NCBI RefSeq assembly: GCF_019649055.1
Contig: NW_026570439.1
Span: 62,001-126,000 of the forward strand
Origin: Paramacrobiotus metropolitanus
Taxonomy: Eukaryota > Tardigrada > Eutardigrada > Parachela > Macrobiotidae
DNA length: 64,000 bases
Direction: 5' to 3'
The position numbers and the translations under genes are program-made. Below the pieces are notes generated by a model. The model was given only the letters and a program-made list of their open reading frames with translations, had not been told where the DNA came from and searched no databases. Position 1 is the first letter of the stretch, and the number at the start of each line of letters is the position of its first letter. Below are positions 34,886 through 45,292 of the stretch, piece by piece.

Positions 34886-35296
34886 CTCTCAGGAACTTCA
34901 GGTCACATCGAGAATGCAAAAATTTTTGAGTGGGCAAAATTTACGGCGGACGTTTTTTTGGCCCCCGGACGGTTTGGTCGGTTTAACGACTAAAACGTCC
35001 GCCGGACGTCTTGGTCGTCCGGACGTTTTGGTCGGTTACAACCGTGTTCGTATTAACACCTCCACGGGGATGCTCGAATCCTGACGATAAAGAATTTTAG
35101 CCAGATAACTTTCAGTGAACAGGTCGACTTCCTTCCGGAAAAGTCGGTGGAACGGCGTTAACTCGCGTCGTCGGTTGGGACAGAGAAAGTCGATGAAGAG
35201 CCCGGTGTCCGCCACGTCCACAACGTGTCCGTAGCGGAACAGTCCGTCGTCTCCCAGCACGTCGACACTGTTCCACTGGTGCAGAGCCTCAGACAT

Positions 35297-36314
35297 GTCT
35301 GAATACAGAGTATAAGTTTACACGGGCTGAAACCAGCGCTTGGCTGAAATTAATTCATTCTTCTATGAAGCAGTTGAGTCAAAAACTTAATAGATCCATC
35401 ACTACATGGTTCATTCAAAAACAGTGTGATTTGGCTGATCCAGTGCCCAGTAACTGTTACCTGAGCCGATAGATATCCTACACCGCAAGCAGCGTTCAAA
35501 GTCCACAGTAAAATTATAAGTACTCAACAAATATTGATCTAACACTTGAAAGCAGCCTGCGTAATATTTCCGATCGCTTTGTAGGATTTTGAGAACGACA
35601 TTGCTCGCTGCGCTCATCTGGGTTTTTTAATAGCGTGCAACAAGCAGAAGCTGTATATCCCAAATATCCGTCTGGCTGCACGAGGCAGTACGATATGGCG
35701 CCAGATTGAGTCGACAATGTGGTCTGCTCAGGGGATGTTACTGTACCAGGTATGTCAGATCCGAAGCCAATAGTGGATTGAATGTCATGCCGGGTCGATA
35801 ACATTTGAGTAATTTGTGCAGCTTATTCCTCTGTTCGGTGGTATTTCGTTCGGGTACTCCAGGATGATCGTGTACAGTCACTGGGCATATTGTAGCCGCC
35901 CGAAACGTATGTACGTCTCTAAATGATCAGAACGTCCCAAATAAAAAAAAAACAGCGAACGACCGTGAATTTTGTACGCCCACTTGTCTTGGTAATGTTG
36001 TTTTTTGTCTTTTACACTTTCAATGATGTTACAAGTGTTAAATAGATTTGGCAGAACAACATAATGCAAGGTCACGGCGCGGGTAAACCGGCCGGCCGGG
36101 TAAGCTGATACGGATGCAGCGTGTAAAATGAAAACATTAACGCTAACGAACGCAAAGTAGAAGGAAAAGTAGTTATGAAAGATATCGAACTCGCGAACCG
36201 CCAAAGTGTACAATGATAGAAGCGGTGTGTGAAGAAGCGGCACTACTCTGTATATGTAAGCGAATAAGCAGAGAAGCATAGCAGATAGAACGAGTGGACA
36301 TATCGCCCTAATGA
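35297..36314. other. Upstream region of gene B; no other gene
   Basis: At 35630-35770 about 130 bp (AAGCTGTATATCCCAAATAT, GCAGTACGATATGGCGCCA) match the region fused to the start of gene C at 42390-42480. This suggests a shared 5' region in the family. The minus frame at 35878-36279 is hydrophobic in part but matches nothing recognised. Confidence 0.5.
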
Positions 36315-36322
36315 ATCAGTAG

Positions 36323-36719
36323 CAGGCCCGCCACAAGGTTTTTGGAAAGGGGGAGGGGGCGCACCATTTTTTGGCCGCCGCCGGGGGGCGCTTAATAAAA
36401 AAAATTATTTTTATTTTCGAACCGTATTTTGGCCCGACAAAAACCGTCGATCGCTACATGGTATTATCCTGTGTCTGGTTTTAAAATGTTTTTGAAGCTT
36501 TGTGAACACGCAGATTACTAAATTCGAACAAAAAATTACAAATTTCATTAATTTCTGTATTAAAAAATTAAAAAAACGTACGGAACCAGGGCAGTAAAAC
36601 CGGCGCCGGGGCGGCGGAGCCCTTCTCGGCCGTCAGGACGGCGCGCCGGGGGGCGGTCAAAAACCCGGGAAAGGGTGGGCGACCGCCGGTGCGCCCCCCC
36701 CCCCTTTCTGGCGGGCCTG
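36323..36719. mobile_element. hAT-type MITE, GC-rich ends
   Basis: Ends CAGGCCCGCCA and TGGCGGGCCTG are perfect inverse copies, flanked by the 8-bp direct repeat ATCAGTAG at 36315-36322 and 36720-36727. An 8-bp duplication and CAGG ends are hAT hallmarks. The arms are G/C homopolymer-rich (GGGGGAGGGGGCGCACC and GGTGCGCCCCCC). The 397-bp element has no coding capacity. Confidence 0.85.
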
Positions 36720-36729
36720 ATCAGTAGCT

Positions 36730-37232
36730 ATTCAGCAATATATCATACAAGTGAATCAGTTCACTCACAAAGTAAACTGATGATCGAATTCAGTCATGAC
36801 TCGTAGCAGCGATATGAGCGCATGAAGCACGAAGAAGTATGCGTTTTCCTGTTTCCTCATCAATTTGCCGCAGCGTGTCTTTTGTCTAGTCAACTGTGTT
36901 TCAGGTTTAAAACGTACAACCACCCAGTGCGCACATGTGTGTTATGCTATGAAGCAAGCAATAGTTTTTCACTAAAAAAACACGTTATGAGCACACAATG
37001 CGCTCACCATGAGTTACGTTACTCACATAACAGCCTTCGCTACACCGTATAACACGTTCACGATCGTCTGCTTTTAAGCTTTCGCTGCTCATTTTCAGCC
37101 TTGTCAATACTACTGTGTCGATATCCAGAACGTTATTTTTACCATCACCTTAGTGCTGCTGCAGTGGGATCCCATATTTGGCGAAACTCAGGATGGGCTC
37201 TGAACTAACAAAGCCGCCTCTGCGGACTGAAG
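36730..37232. other. Upstream region of gene D
   Basis: No gene is supported. It lies between the hAT MITE and the first codon of gene D and may contain the promoter; no core element was assigned. Confidence 0.45.
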
Positions 37233-39096
37233 ATGTGGATTTTCAAGAATGGTTTGTTGCATCGTGGAAAGATTATCTCTGGCACGGAAAACGGTATCCT
37301 CGTCGAAACCCAAACGGGAAATTTTGCTGGATCGACCCAGCTGGTTCCATACGGGAAAGTCTATTTCAGCGAGAGAACCGTTCGACCAGAACTTGCAATG
37401 GAACTACTCAAACGTAAGACTCAGATTAAGTCATAATCATTTCATGTTCAGTACGGTCCTTCCTGAATCTTAAATAGGCAGCTGCAAGATTCTTTCTGGA
37501 ACAAGTCAACAAGACGCTTATCTAGTATTATGTCATAAACCCATAAGTTCAACCGGGATGAGAAGAAATTTTTAATTCCTATCTGTTTTTTTCCCTCCAG
37601 ACAGAGAAAAGTTGGTAGTGGATGTGCTAATGCGCCTTGACGTCGGCCAGCCGCTCCAATGGTATCCGGGTATCCTTCGACAGTTTAATAACGGTCGAGG
37701 CACATTCGGTTTGGTCGGCATCGTTCAGCAGAGTTTAACAGTCAAAGTGATTGTTCCTGCCAGTCGGATCCGAGCACGCTCCACGAAATGGGTGGCTGTG
37801 ACTCAGGAAGACTGTCGCGAGTTATCCGAAGAATCGCTCAAGGTATGGTCTTCCCTGTACAATATTGTTCGTAGTCTGTAAAATTCGCTGCGGCTAAAAG
37901 CAGAAGCCAGAAAGCAGAGGATATTACTGTACAAAAAAAGTCGTTCACGCTGGTCTATGTTCCCTGTAACTTGCGCGATACCCGGCCGAAGTAAGGAAAC
38001 GGTTGGACCTGGCAGTGGTACAACTTGATCGATTGTGTACAGTGTTGCTCTTTTCAGGGATCTACGGTTCGGTGCGTCGACGAAGCGGATGCCGATGGCG
38101 GTCCAGTAAAACGCCAGGATCCTGATCACAATTTGTCGGCTGAGAGGGGCATTCAATTGTTACCGGCGGTCATCCTAGCCGAAATATTTGAATGCCTGGA
38201 TACCTTGACCCGTTGTCGATACCGTAACGTATGCAGTCACTGGGACGCCGTTTTAACCATGCCGTCCGTTCACAGTCAGTTGCGTCTGACCTACACCGGT
38301 CGCGTCAATTCGGATGAAATGGAGAAAGAGGGACATCCTGAAGAGGAATACTGAACGCCGTCTGTGCCAGCAAGTGCTGGGCTCCCACCATTATCATCAC
38401 CGGCTCTCCAGGTCACGACGAACCAGCGGTGTTCTCCGTTAGCTTTTTGTGTCGCCTCATGAAAAAATTTGGACAACGTTCACCTCGCAAGATAATTTTA
38501 TCCCACCTGCGCGTCCTCATTGACCGGTCACAGGAGCGTGATCTGTCTCCCTAGATGCCATAGAGGCGGAAATGATCGCATCGGCATCTGCCTGCGAGGA
38601 CTTAATATTTCGCAATGTCAGATATACTCTCCTCACTGCAGCCGAGTCCAGTAAGGAAGTGGTCATCAGAGTGCATGTCACCGACGGCCGTCTAACGAAC
38701 GGCCAGCAGTTCAGTTCAAGCGCTTGGTGGACGATGTTTGGGGATGGTGCGCCGATACTGACCGACACGCAGCTGAACTGCATCTTGAAGTATTTGGGCA
38801 GGTTTCACCGCGATGGCGATGGAAAATGGCATTTTGTCAAACAGGTAAAATTTCCTCGGAAACGTCACTTATTCAACGCCTAATGCACTGATTAATTTGT
38901 AAGTAGGAACTGGCAAAGTTGGCGAAACCTTCCATCGGCCCGCAGATTACCCTGCCAATGGACAATACCAGCGCAAAGGACCTGGCGAAATTTCAGCTGC
39001 AGCAGATTTCCAAAGCTCACCAGCAGATGTACCTGCTGTATGCGAGGCTTCTTTCCTGCCAGCCGGCGGAACTGGAATCCAGAATATCGTGGTAAC
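37233..39096 (+). CDS. F-box family gene D, with frameshifts
   Basis: Exon 1 (37233-37413) encodes NGLLHRGKIISGTENGILVE with VPYGKVYFSE, the paralogue of the N-terminal domain in A-C. Exon 2 (37601-37842) gives VLMRLDVGQPLQWYPGILRQ and ends at AAG|GTATGG. Exon 3 (from 38058, after a TTTTCAG acceptor) encodes the F-box LLPAVILAEIFECLDTLTRC and NVCSHWDAVLTMPS. Phases agree across these junctions. The frame then breaks near 38350 (stop at 38354), resumes in another frame as NAVCASKCWAPTIIITG, and shifts again near 38550 before VIRVHVTDGRLTNGQQF and PILTDTQLNCILKYLGRF. The last exon (38908-39096) ends AELESRISW. With two shifts it is either a young pseudogene or carries assembly indels. Confidence 0.65.
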
Positions 39097-39536
39097 ACTG
39101 ATTACTGCTGGTTTCCTGGTTTAATCTGCCCAATTTTTCAACATCGTTGTTTTTGTTTGTGAGCATTGCAAATTCTTCTTTCATATTAATTTTTGTATCA
39201 GCTTTATCTACGTGAAAAAACATTGATCACGTAAATTAAAGACCTTCCTGTTGTCATCCACATGGCAGCAAAAAAATATGAATAATGCAACGAAAACTTC
39301 ATGACCAGTACTACTGTAGTAGCATAATGATGAACACGAGCACATTATGGACAGTAATGCTGCTCAAAGATCAAATCCGACTAAACAGAAGAGCATTTTC
39401 CGGCAAAAAAATCATGAATACATAATATTATATTTATGCGACAGGAAACCTGTGTGCACAGCAGCGGAAAATATATCGAAATTCCATAAACGTTAGGAGG
39501 ATGAAAAGAGTGCACACAGTAATACTATAATACGCA

Positions 39537-40725
39537 TGTGACCGGCAAAAATGTCCCCCCTGTCCCCCCGGACATTTTTGCCGTGTCCCCCCTGCCACCA
39601 TCGCCAAAACAGTAACCCTTTGGCCAGAATGGTGACACGGGGGACCTACCACAGAAAGCTAATTTTCAGGTCAATCGGTGACCTTGAAAAACTGCCACCA
39701 GCGTTACCATAGCGTTACCAACGGAAAACCACTGTGATAATCGGTAACCCAAGTGACATTATTGCTGGAACGAATTTAGTGGTGTCCGATATGGGGGACA
39801 TTATTGCCGGAACCAATTTAATGGTGTCCGATATGGGGGACATTATTGCCGGAACCAATTTAATTTTGTCCGGCATTGGGGGTCATTATTGCCGGAACCA
39901 ATTTAATGGTGTCCGACATGGGTGACATTATTGCCGGAACCAATTTAATGGTGTCCGACATGGGTGACATTATTGCCGGATCCAATCCAAGATCCAAAAT
40001 CCGCACCAAAGCGCTAGTTTTTAGCTTCGATTTACAAGTAACATTTCATTAATCTAAAAGTTACGAGCACTTTAAAATTCAAAAAACAGCTCTTAATTGT
40101 CTACTCTGGCCAAAACAATTTGCTGAATTTTACCACCAAAAAGTGACAACATTCAAATCTCACAACTCACTTAACTGCGTTGAATAAATTGAATTAGCAC
40201 CTTTATTTGCTAAACAACAACGGCTTTCTCAAATATACTGTTTTTCAACACTTAAATCAATCTGGCAGCAACGTCCACTCAAGTAATCTATGACGTCCCC
40301 CATGTCGGACACCGTTAAATTGGTTCCGGCAATAATGTCACCCATGTCGGACACCACTAAATTCGCTCCGGCAATAACGTCCCCCATGTCGGACACCATT
40401 AAATTGGATCCGGCAATAATGTCATCCATGTCGGACACCATTAAATTGGTTCCGGCAATAATGACCCCCATGTCGGACACCACTAAATTCGTTCCAGCAA
40501 TAATGTCACTTGGGTCACCGATTATCACAGTGGTTTTCCGTTGGTAACGCTATGGTAACGCTGGTGGCAGTTTTTCAAGGTCACCGATTGACCTGAAAAT
40601 TAGCTTTCTGTGGTAGGTCCCCCGTGTCACCATTCTGGCCAAAGGGTTACTGTTTTGGCGATGGTGGCAGGGGGGACACGGCAAAAATGTCCGGGGGGAC
40701 AGGGGGGACATTTTTGCCGGTCACA
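39537..40725. mobile_element. 1.2-kb fold-back element with 42-bp-repeat arms
   Basis: The ends TGTGACCGGCAAAAATGTCC and its complement are flanked by TACGCA at 39531-39536 and 40726-40731, a clear 6-bp target duplication. Arms of about 460 bp hold a unique part (CCTTTGGCCAGAATGGTGAC, GGTCAATCGGTGACCTTG) and then a tandem unit of about 42 bp containing GACATTATTGCCGGAACCAA and GGTGTCCGACATG. The central spacer (about 40000-40260) is AT-rich. The ends resemble those of the element at 32111-35040. A solo arm lies at 50515-50802. Confidence 0.9.
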
Positions 40726-40890
40726 TACGCACAATGATACTAGAAAACCAGGATCGGTAATATGAATACTGAGTAATCATTAGTAACGGAAGTTACTATA
40801 AACACTGTGCAAATTCAAACAGTTCATGTTTTGTCGAATGTCTTGAGAAACTATTCACACAAATCGATAGCCAGATTAAGGGGAAAGTTA

Positions 40891-42460
40891 TTACCTAAGG
40901 TAATAAGGGACTACCGGCGAAGGGTAGCGCTCAATGGCCTCATGTTGAAAACCTTCGTGGCCGCAGTCACATCGCAGCGTTTTTGTGGCCGTTTCCTCCG
41001 CAGGCTCCCAGCGCATGCAGGGACACTCGGTGCAGTCCGCTGGGAAAGAGTCCAAATAAAAATTGTACTTAGGTGATTTAGCTCCACGTTCCGGCGAGGA
41101 TTTATTTCGCAACAGATGCAGCGAACATCCGGTGTGCCAAGCCGCGCGCATCTTTAATTTCCTCGGTGCACCCACCAAATAGATGGCGGTTAGGTGGATG
41201 TCAGTCTCTCTGTGCACGTAAGTGATCACGTCGATCACGGTTCGGCAGTCGGTTTCGCTTAACGTGCGCCCTCGACTGGCGATGACGAGACGACGCGTAG
41301 AGGAACGGAGACATTTGAAAATCGGCGACGTCAATAAGTATATCCTCCGACCGTTCGAATACTTCTCCAGCTGATCGCGTCCGAAGGTTTTGATGATAAT
41401 ATCCGCGGTCAATTGCGGCAACTGTAAGATGGCTTTCCACTTGGCACACACGGCGCGCAATTCCGTTTGCTTCGCAGTGTCCAACTGGGAAAAGACCTCC
41501 AGAAGCAGCTCCGGTGGGAACGCAGTCAGTCCGTCCATCTTCGGATTTCGGTCAGGTAAAGGCCTCTCAAAAAAAGGGGGGGGGGACAGAAGTTCCGCAA
41601 TTATTTGGCGGTCCAGACGTTCATAGTCCGTCTACGAAAACGTGCGACAACTTTCTTACTGCAAAAGACAATGCAATTAAACAGGAGGCAGGATTAATTA
41701 TTTTCTGCGGCGAAACTCACCGTATCCGTTTTATCGTCCTGACGATAAATGTACCATAGTCGCCCTTCAGCAACGCCGACGTAAAGCACTCGGCATTCCT
41801 TGCTCGCAGTCCGTTTTGTGCTGTTGACGTATTCAAGCAGAGTTTCAGCGGGCACTGAAGAGTACTCGGCCGGCAGCGGCATGCTGCGTGTCACATAATC
41901 CCCTTTTTCCACCGCTTGTAAGGAAACACGCAGTTTACCTAAAACCCGATCCAAAAATGGGATGTGTTATTACAGCGGGTTCCATGTGCGAAACATTGTT
42001 CGTGCTCCATCAATTTACCTGTGTGACTTTGGAGCGCATATCCAAGCGGAATAGGCGCACGAAAACTGAGCCACTTAGTCCCCGCCCCTCTCCAGCGAAG
42101 CCGATTCGCCGGGACCACGTCCGTATAGCGCTGCCCGTTATTCTTCCACCGTAGTACCGCCGCCTGGACCGTGTGTTCCATCACGACTTTGTGACTGCGA
42201 TCCTCTTCACCCGGAAGCCACGTAAACGGACCGGAAGGAGTCTCACGCATCAGTACTTCTAAAGAGGCGGAGCAATATGTGCGAGGATGTCTGGCAGCAA
42301 GACTAAATCCGATGCGGGAGCGATCATCCCGGAACAGTCGATTGAACGGTGTTAACTCGCGGCGTCGGTTGGGACAGAGGAAGTCAATGAGCGCAACAAG
42401 GTGAAGCCGTATATCCCAAACATCCGCTAGGCTGTACGAAGCAGTACGATATGGCGCCAA
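40891..42460 (-). CDS. F-box family gene C, shortened at both ends
   Basis: Three exons join in phase. 42460-42019 encodes ALIDFLCPNRRRELTPFNRL, SLEVLMRETPSGPFTWLPGE and VLRWKNNGQRYTDVVPANRL. 41938-41721 encodes GKLRVSLQAVEKGDY and RVLYVGVAEGRLWYIYRQDD. 41538-40891 opens with the F-box, AFPPELLLEVFSQLDTAKQT and LRAVCAKWKAIL, followed by IIKTFGRDQLEKY. The first about 35 residues of gene B are replaced by sequence homologous to non-coding DNA upstream of gene B (MAPYRTASYSLADVWDIRLH), so a deletion fused the 5' flank to the middle of exon 1. The protein ends PYYLR, well before the LWDALEATLPAP region. By F-box analogy it would bind Skp1 and recruit an unknown substrate. All remaining frames are open, making it the best-preserved member. 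Confidence 0.7.
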
Positions 42461-42907
42461 ACTCAGTCGATAGTGCAGTCGGTTAAACGAATATTACCAG
42501 CTAAGTCAAGCCAGTGAGTTCTAAGAGGTTTTCCTATCCTCAGCTCGGTTCACTGCTGTTTCGAACGGCTATCCAGACATTCAGTTTACTGTCACCGGGC
42601 ATTTTAAACGTGTAACATGGCCGCTTGACTTGGAAATTCGGCGACTGTTTAATTTGTATGAATTATGAGGTATGCGTTGAGGTACATGCGTTTGCGATAT
42701 TACACTTTTCAAATACTTAAATGCTGACAGCAGAGTGCTGGTTACAATTGCAAAACAGCCAAACTAGACGGACATTTACATGTGACCAATGTCACAAATC
42801 TGTTACGAAAGCGTATGTGACCGATAGGTAACGTGAGTAATATGAGAAGTAATACGGAAAAGACTATAAATAAAGCGAGACATGAAAGCGAGATCCAATC
42901 CAAAAGC

Positions 42908-43117
42908 AGACAAACCACAAATATTCAGTCAGTTAGCCCGAAGCACTGATTCGACTGCATTTGTCAGTGTAACGACACCGTCAACCAATCAGTAGCTCCG
43001 TGAAAGTCGGTGTCGACAAACCACAAATATTCAGTCAGTTAGCCCGAAACACTGATGCGACTGCATTTGTCAGTGTAACGACACCGTCAACCAATCAGTA
43101 GCTCCGTGAAAGTCGGT
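42908..43117 (+). repeat. Tandem duplication, about 105 bp twice
   Basis: GACAAACCACAAATATTCAG through AATCAGTAGCTCCGTGAAAG is repeated head to tail with two or three base changes. It lies just downstream of gene E. Confidence 0.85.
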
Positions 43118-43124
43118 TTCTTCT

Positions 43125-44000
43125 TCATTCCTCTTCGGACTCGGAACTATCGCTGGAATCGGATCCAGAATCCTGATCCATAGGCGTCGTTTCCCAGCTG
43201 CCCATCTTTCGCCACAAGACATACAGGCTGAACTTGTTCAGCTTGCTAACGTCCACGCTCGCCAGATTGTACAGGGTCAGCTTATCATTTAGATGATGCG
43301 CCGATGGACGCGGATCGCAGGCTTGGTAATGATTCAGAATCTGCGTATCAAATAGTCGGTTCAGTAAGCATGCCAGTACACCACACGATGAATTATTACG
43401 TTTGATCATGCTGTGATACCCTGCCCTTATCAATATCGCTAATTTATTATTAGAAGAAAATTCTATAGCAATAAGCCTGTACTTTGAAAAAAAGCCGGTT
43501 ACTCTACGGCCTAGTCACTGGCACAATACCGTACCCTTTTCACCGTTTTGGCCCTATCTTCGCTATCGATCCGATGCGCGATGCAGTGGCCAATTCGATC
43601 CACATTCAGCGGTGGTTCCGCGCAACACAGATGCTTCTCGAACACATCCCAGACCTGAATCGTAGCGGCAGCGCCGTCCTTCCCCAGGACATAAACAGCA
43701 GACGGAATGTTGCACTCCAAGAAGATCGTGTGGTCGTCCTTGACCCATTTTAAGGCATAACCTTTCCAAATCAGGCGCACAGCGCAGGACGCTAACCGCG
43801 CATGTCGTTTGGCCACTTCCGCGAAGACCTCCTTCAGCCTTAACGGATATCTTGTGTACTTGTCGATCACTGTCGTTCGTCGGTGCAGGATCAACTAGGA
43901 CTGGCTCAATCCGTACCAAGATCTTGTTGCGCGACAGTAGCGCCGTCGCAACGAAATGAAAACCGCTACGGGGCGCGACGCAGTATATAAAGCGTGACAA
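43125..44000 (-). CDS. F-box family gene E, C-terminal part
   Basis: The last exon (about 43433-43125) encodes ACDPRPSAHHLNDKLTLYNL followed by ASVDVSKLNKFSLYVLWRK. It matches the C-terminal exon of gene A (SSSHYRGKKWCVHGLQDLLL) and ends in an acidic Ser-rich tail (DQDSGSDSSDSSESEEE). Upstream frames (43563-44000 and 43511-43894) read FHFVATALLSRNKILVRIEP and then YPLRLKEVFAEVAKRHA, switching frame near 43850. No F-box remains. The 5' end abuts the 94-bp satellite, which starts at about 44030, so the array may have replaced the front of the gene. The true start is unknown. Confidence 0.5.
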
Positions 44001-44029
44001 TGCTAGGCAGTGCTTCTAAGGCTGTCAGG

Positions 44030-45292
44030 GAGCCTTACCGCGACGCCGCAAAAGCCGCGACACGGCTTATAAGCCGCGACACGCCGCAACAAGCCGCGAC
44101 CAGTGCCAGCGCACGTGCTAGCACTGGGCTGCCGCGACGCCGCAACAGCCGCGACACGGCTTATAAGCCGCGACACGCCGCAACAAGCCGCGACCAGTGC
44201 CAGCGTATGTGCTAGCACTGGGCTGCCGCGACGCCGCAACAGCCGCGACACGGCTTATAAGCCGCGACACGCCGCAACAAGCCGCGACCAGTGCCAGCGT
44301 ATGTACTGGGCTGCCGCGACGCCGCAACAGCCGCGACACGGCTTATAACCCGCGACACGCCGCAACAAGCCGCGACCAGTGCCAGCGTATGTGCTAGCAC
44401 TGGGCCGCGACGCCGCAACAGCCGCGACACGGCTTATAAGCCGCGACACGCCGCAACAAGCCGCGACCAGTGCCAGCGTATGTGCTAGCACTGGGCTGCC
44501 GCGACGCCGCAACAGCCGCGACACGGCTTATAACCCGCGACACGCCGCAATAAGCCGCGACCAGTGCCAGCGTATACAGGCTGCTGCCGCAACAGCCGCG
44601 ACACGGCTTATAAGCCGCGACACGCCGCAACAAGCCGCGACCAGTGCCAGCGTATGTGCTAGCACTGGCTGCGACGCCGCAACAGCCGCGACACGGCTTA
44701 TAAGCCGCGACACGCCGCAACAAGCCGCGACCAGTGCCAGCGTATGTGCTAGCACTGGGCTGCCGCGACGCCGCAACAGCCGCGACACGGCTTATAAGCC
44801 GCGACACGCCGCAACAAGCCGCGACCAGTGCCAGCGCACGTGCTAGCACTGGGCTGCCCCGACGCCGCAACAGCCGCGACACGGCTTATAAGCCGCGACA
44901 CGCCGCAACAAGCCGCGACCCGTGCCAGCGTATGTGCTAGCACTGGGCTGCCGCGACGCCGCAACAGCCGCGACACGGCTTATAAGCCGCGACACGCCGC
45001 AACAAGCCGCGACCCGTGCCAGCGCATGTGCTAGCACTGGGCTGCCGCGACGCCGCAACAGCCGCGACACGGCTTATAAGCCGCGACACGCCGCAACAAG
45101 CCGCGACCAGTGCCAGCGTATGTGCTAGCACTGGGCTGCCGCGACGCCTCAACAGCCGCGACACGGCTTATAAGCCGCGACACGCCGCAACAAGCCGCGA
45201 CGCGTGCCAGCGCATGTGCTAGCACTGGGCTGCCGCGACGCCGCAACAGCCGCGACACTTCTTATAAGCCGCGACACGCCGCAACGGGCGGC
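44030..45292 (+). repeat. 94-bp CpG-rich satellite, array 1 (about 13 units)
   Basis: Head-to-tail units of 94 bp contain CGGCTTATAAGCCG (a perfect 14-bp dyad), CCGCAACAAGCCGCGAC and GTGCTAGCACTGGGCT. Most units differ by one to three bases (GCGTATGTGC or GCGCATGTGC), and some have short deletions. The same unit in opposite orientation forms array 2 at 58776-64000. The many 60-90-codon frames are artefacts of a non-multiple-of-three unit. Confidence 0.95.

Larger units (their letters stand above)
32111..35040. mobile_element. 2.9-kb fold-back element with 31-bp-repeat arms, inside gene B
   Basis: The ends read TGTAACCGACCAAAATGTCC at 32111 and the complement at 35040 (one base differs: AAAACG for AAAATG). 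Arms of about 500 bp consist of a unique part (GGACGACCAAGACGTCCGGC and onward) and a tandem array of a 31-bp unit (GCCCGGACACTTTGGTCGGA plus GCACTATTTCA). The array has about 11 copies on the left (32265-32625) and 9-10 on the right (34590-34885). ACCATG at 32105-32110 and ACCGTG at 35041-35046 may be a 6-bp target duplication with one change. The interior (32680-34440) has no coding frame. The insertion splits F-box gene B. Confidence 0.85.
30321..35296 (-). pseudogene. F-box family gene B, split by a transposon and a stop
   Basis: The start at 35296 (MSEALHQWNSVDVLGDDGLF) leads to FIDFLCPNRRRELTPFHRLF and IPVEVLIRTR, where the 32111-35040 element interrupts. Coding resumes at about 32100 with GALMWFPAE and VQWWNDGQRCTDIVPPSRIR. 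An in-frame TGA lies at 31957-31959, where paralogue C has Lys, and the exon ends at 31905 (GTAAGT). Exon 2 (about 31814-31566) encodes ETVPEAVEKWEYVKRSVPLP and VLYVDVTDGRLWYIF. Exon 3 (about 31166-30348) encodes the F-box, LLPPELLLEVFAQLDTAKQT with LRGICATWNAIV, and ends LWDALEATLPAPS. The C-terminal exon seen in A and D is missing. Family members probably act in SCF ubiquitin ligases, by F-box analogy only. Confidence 0.7.

Noticed and set aside
39734-40547. Frames rich in GDIIAGTNLMVSDM
   Set aside because: Translation of the 42-bp arm repeat; 42 is a multiple of three, but the arms are inverted non-coding parts of an element and both strands are open.
44030-45292. CRISPR-like array
   Set aside because: Units are adjoining 94-bp repeats without unique spacers, in a spliced eukaryotic genome.
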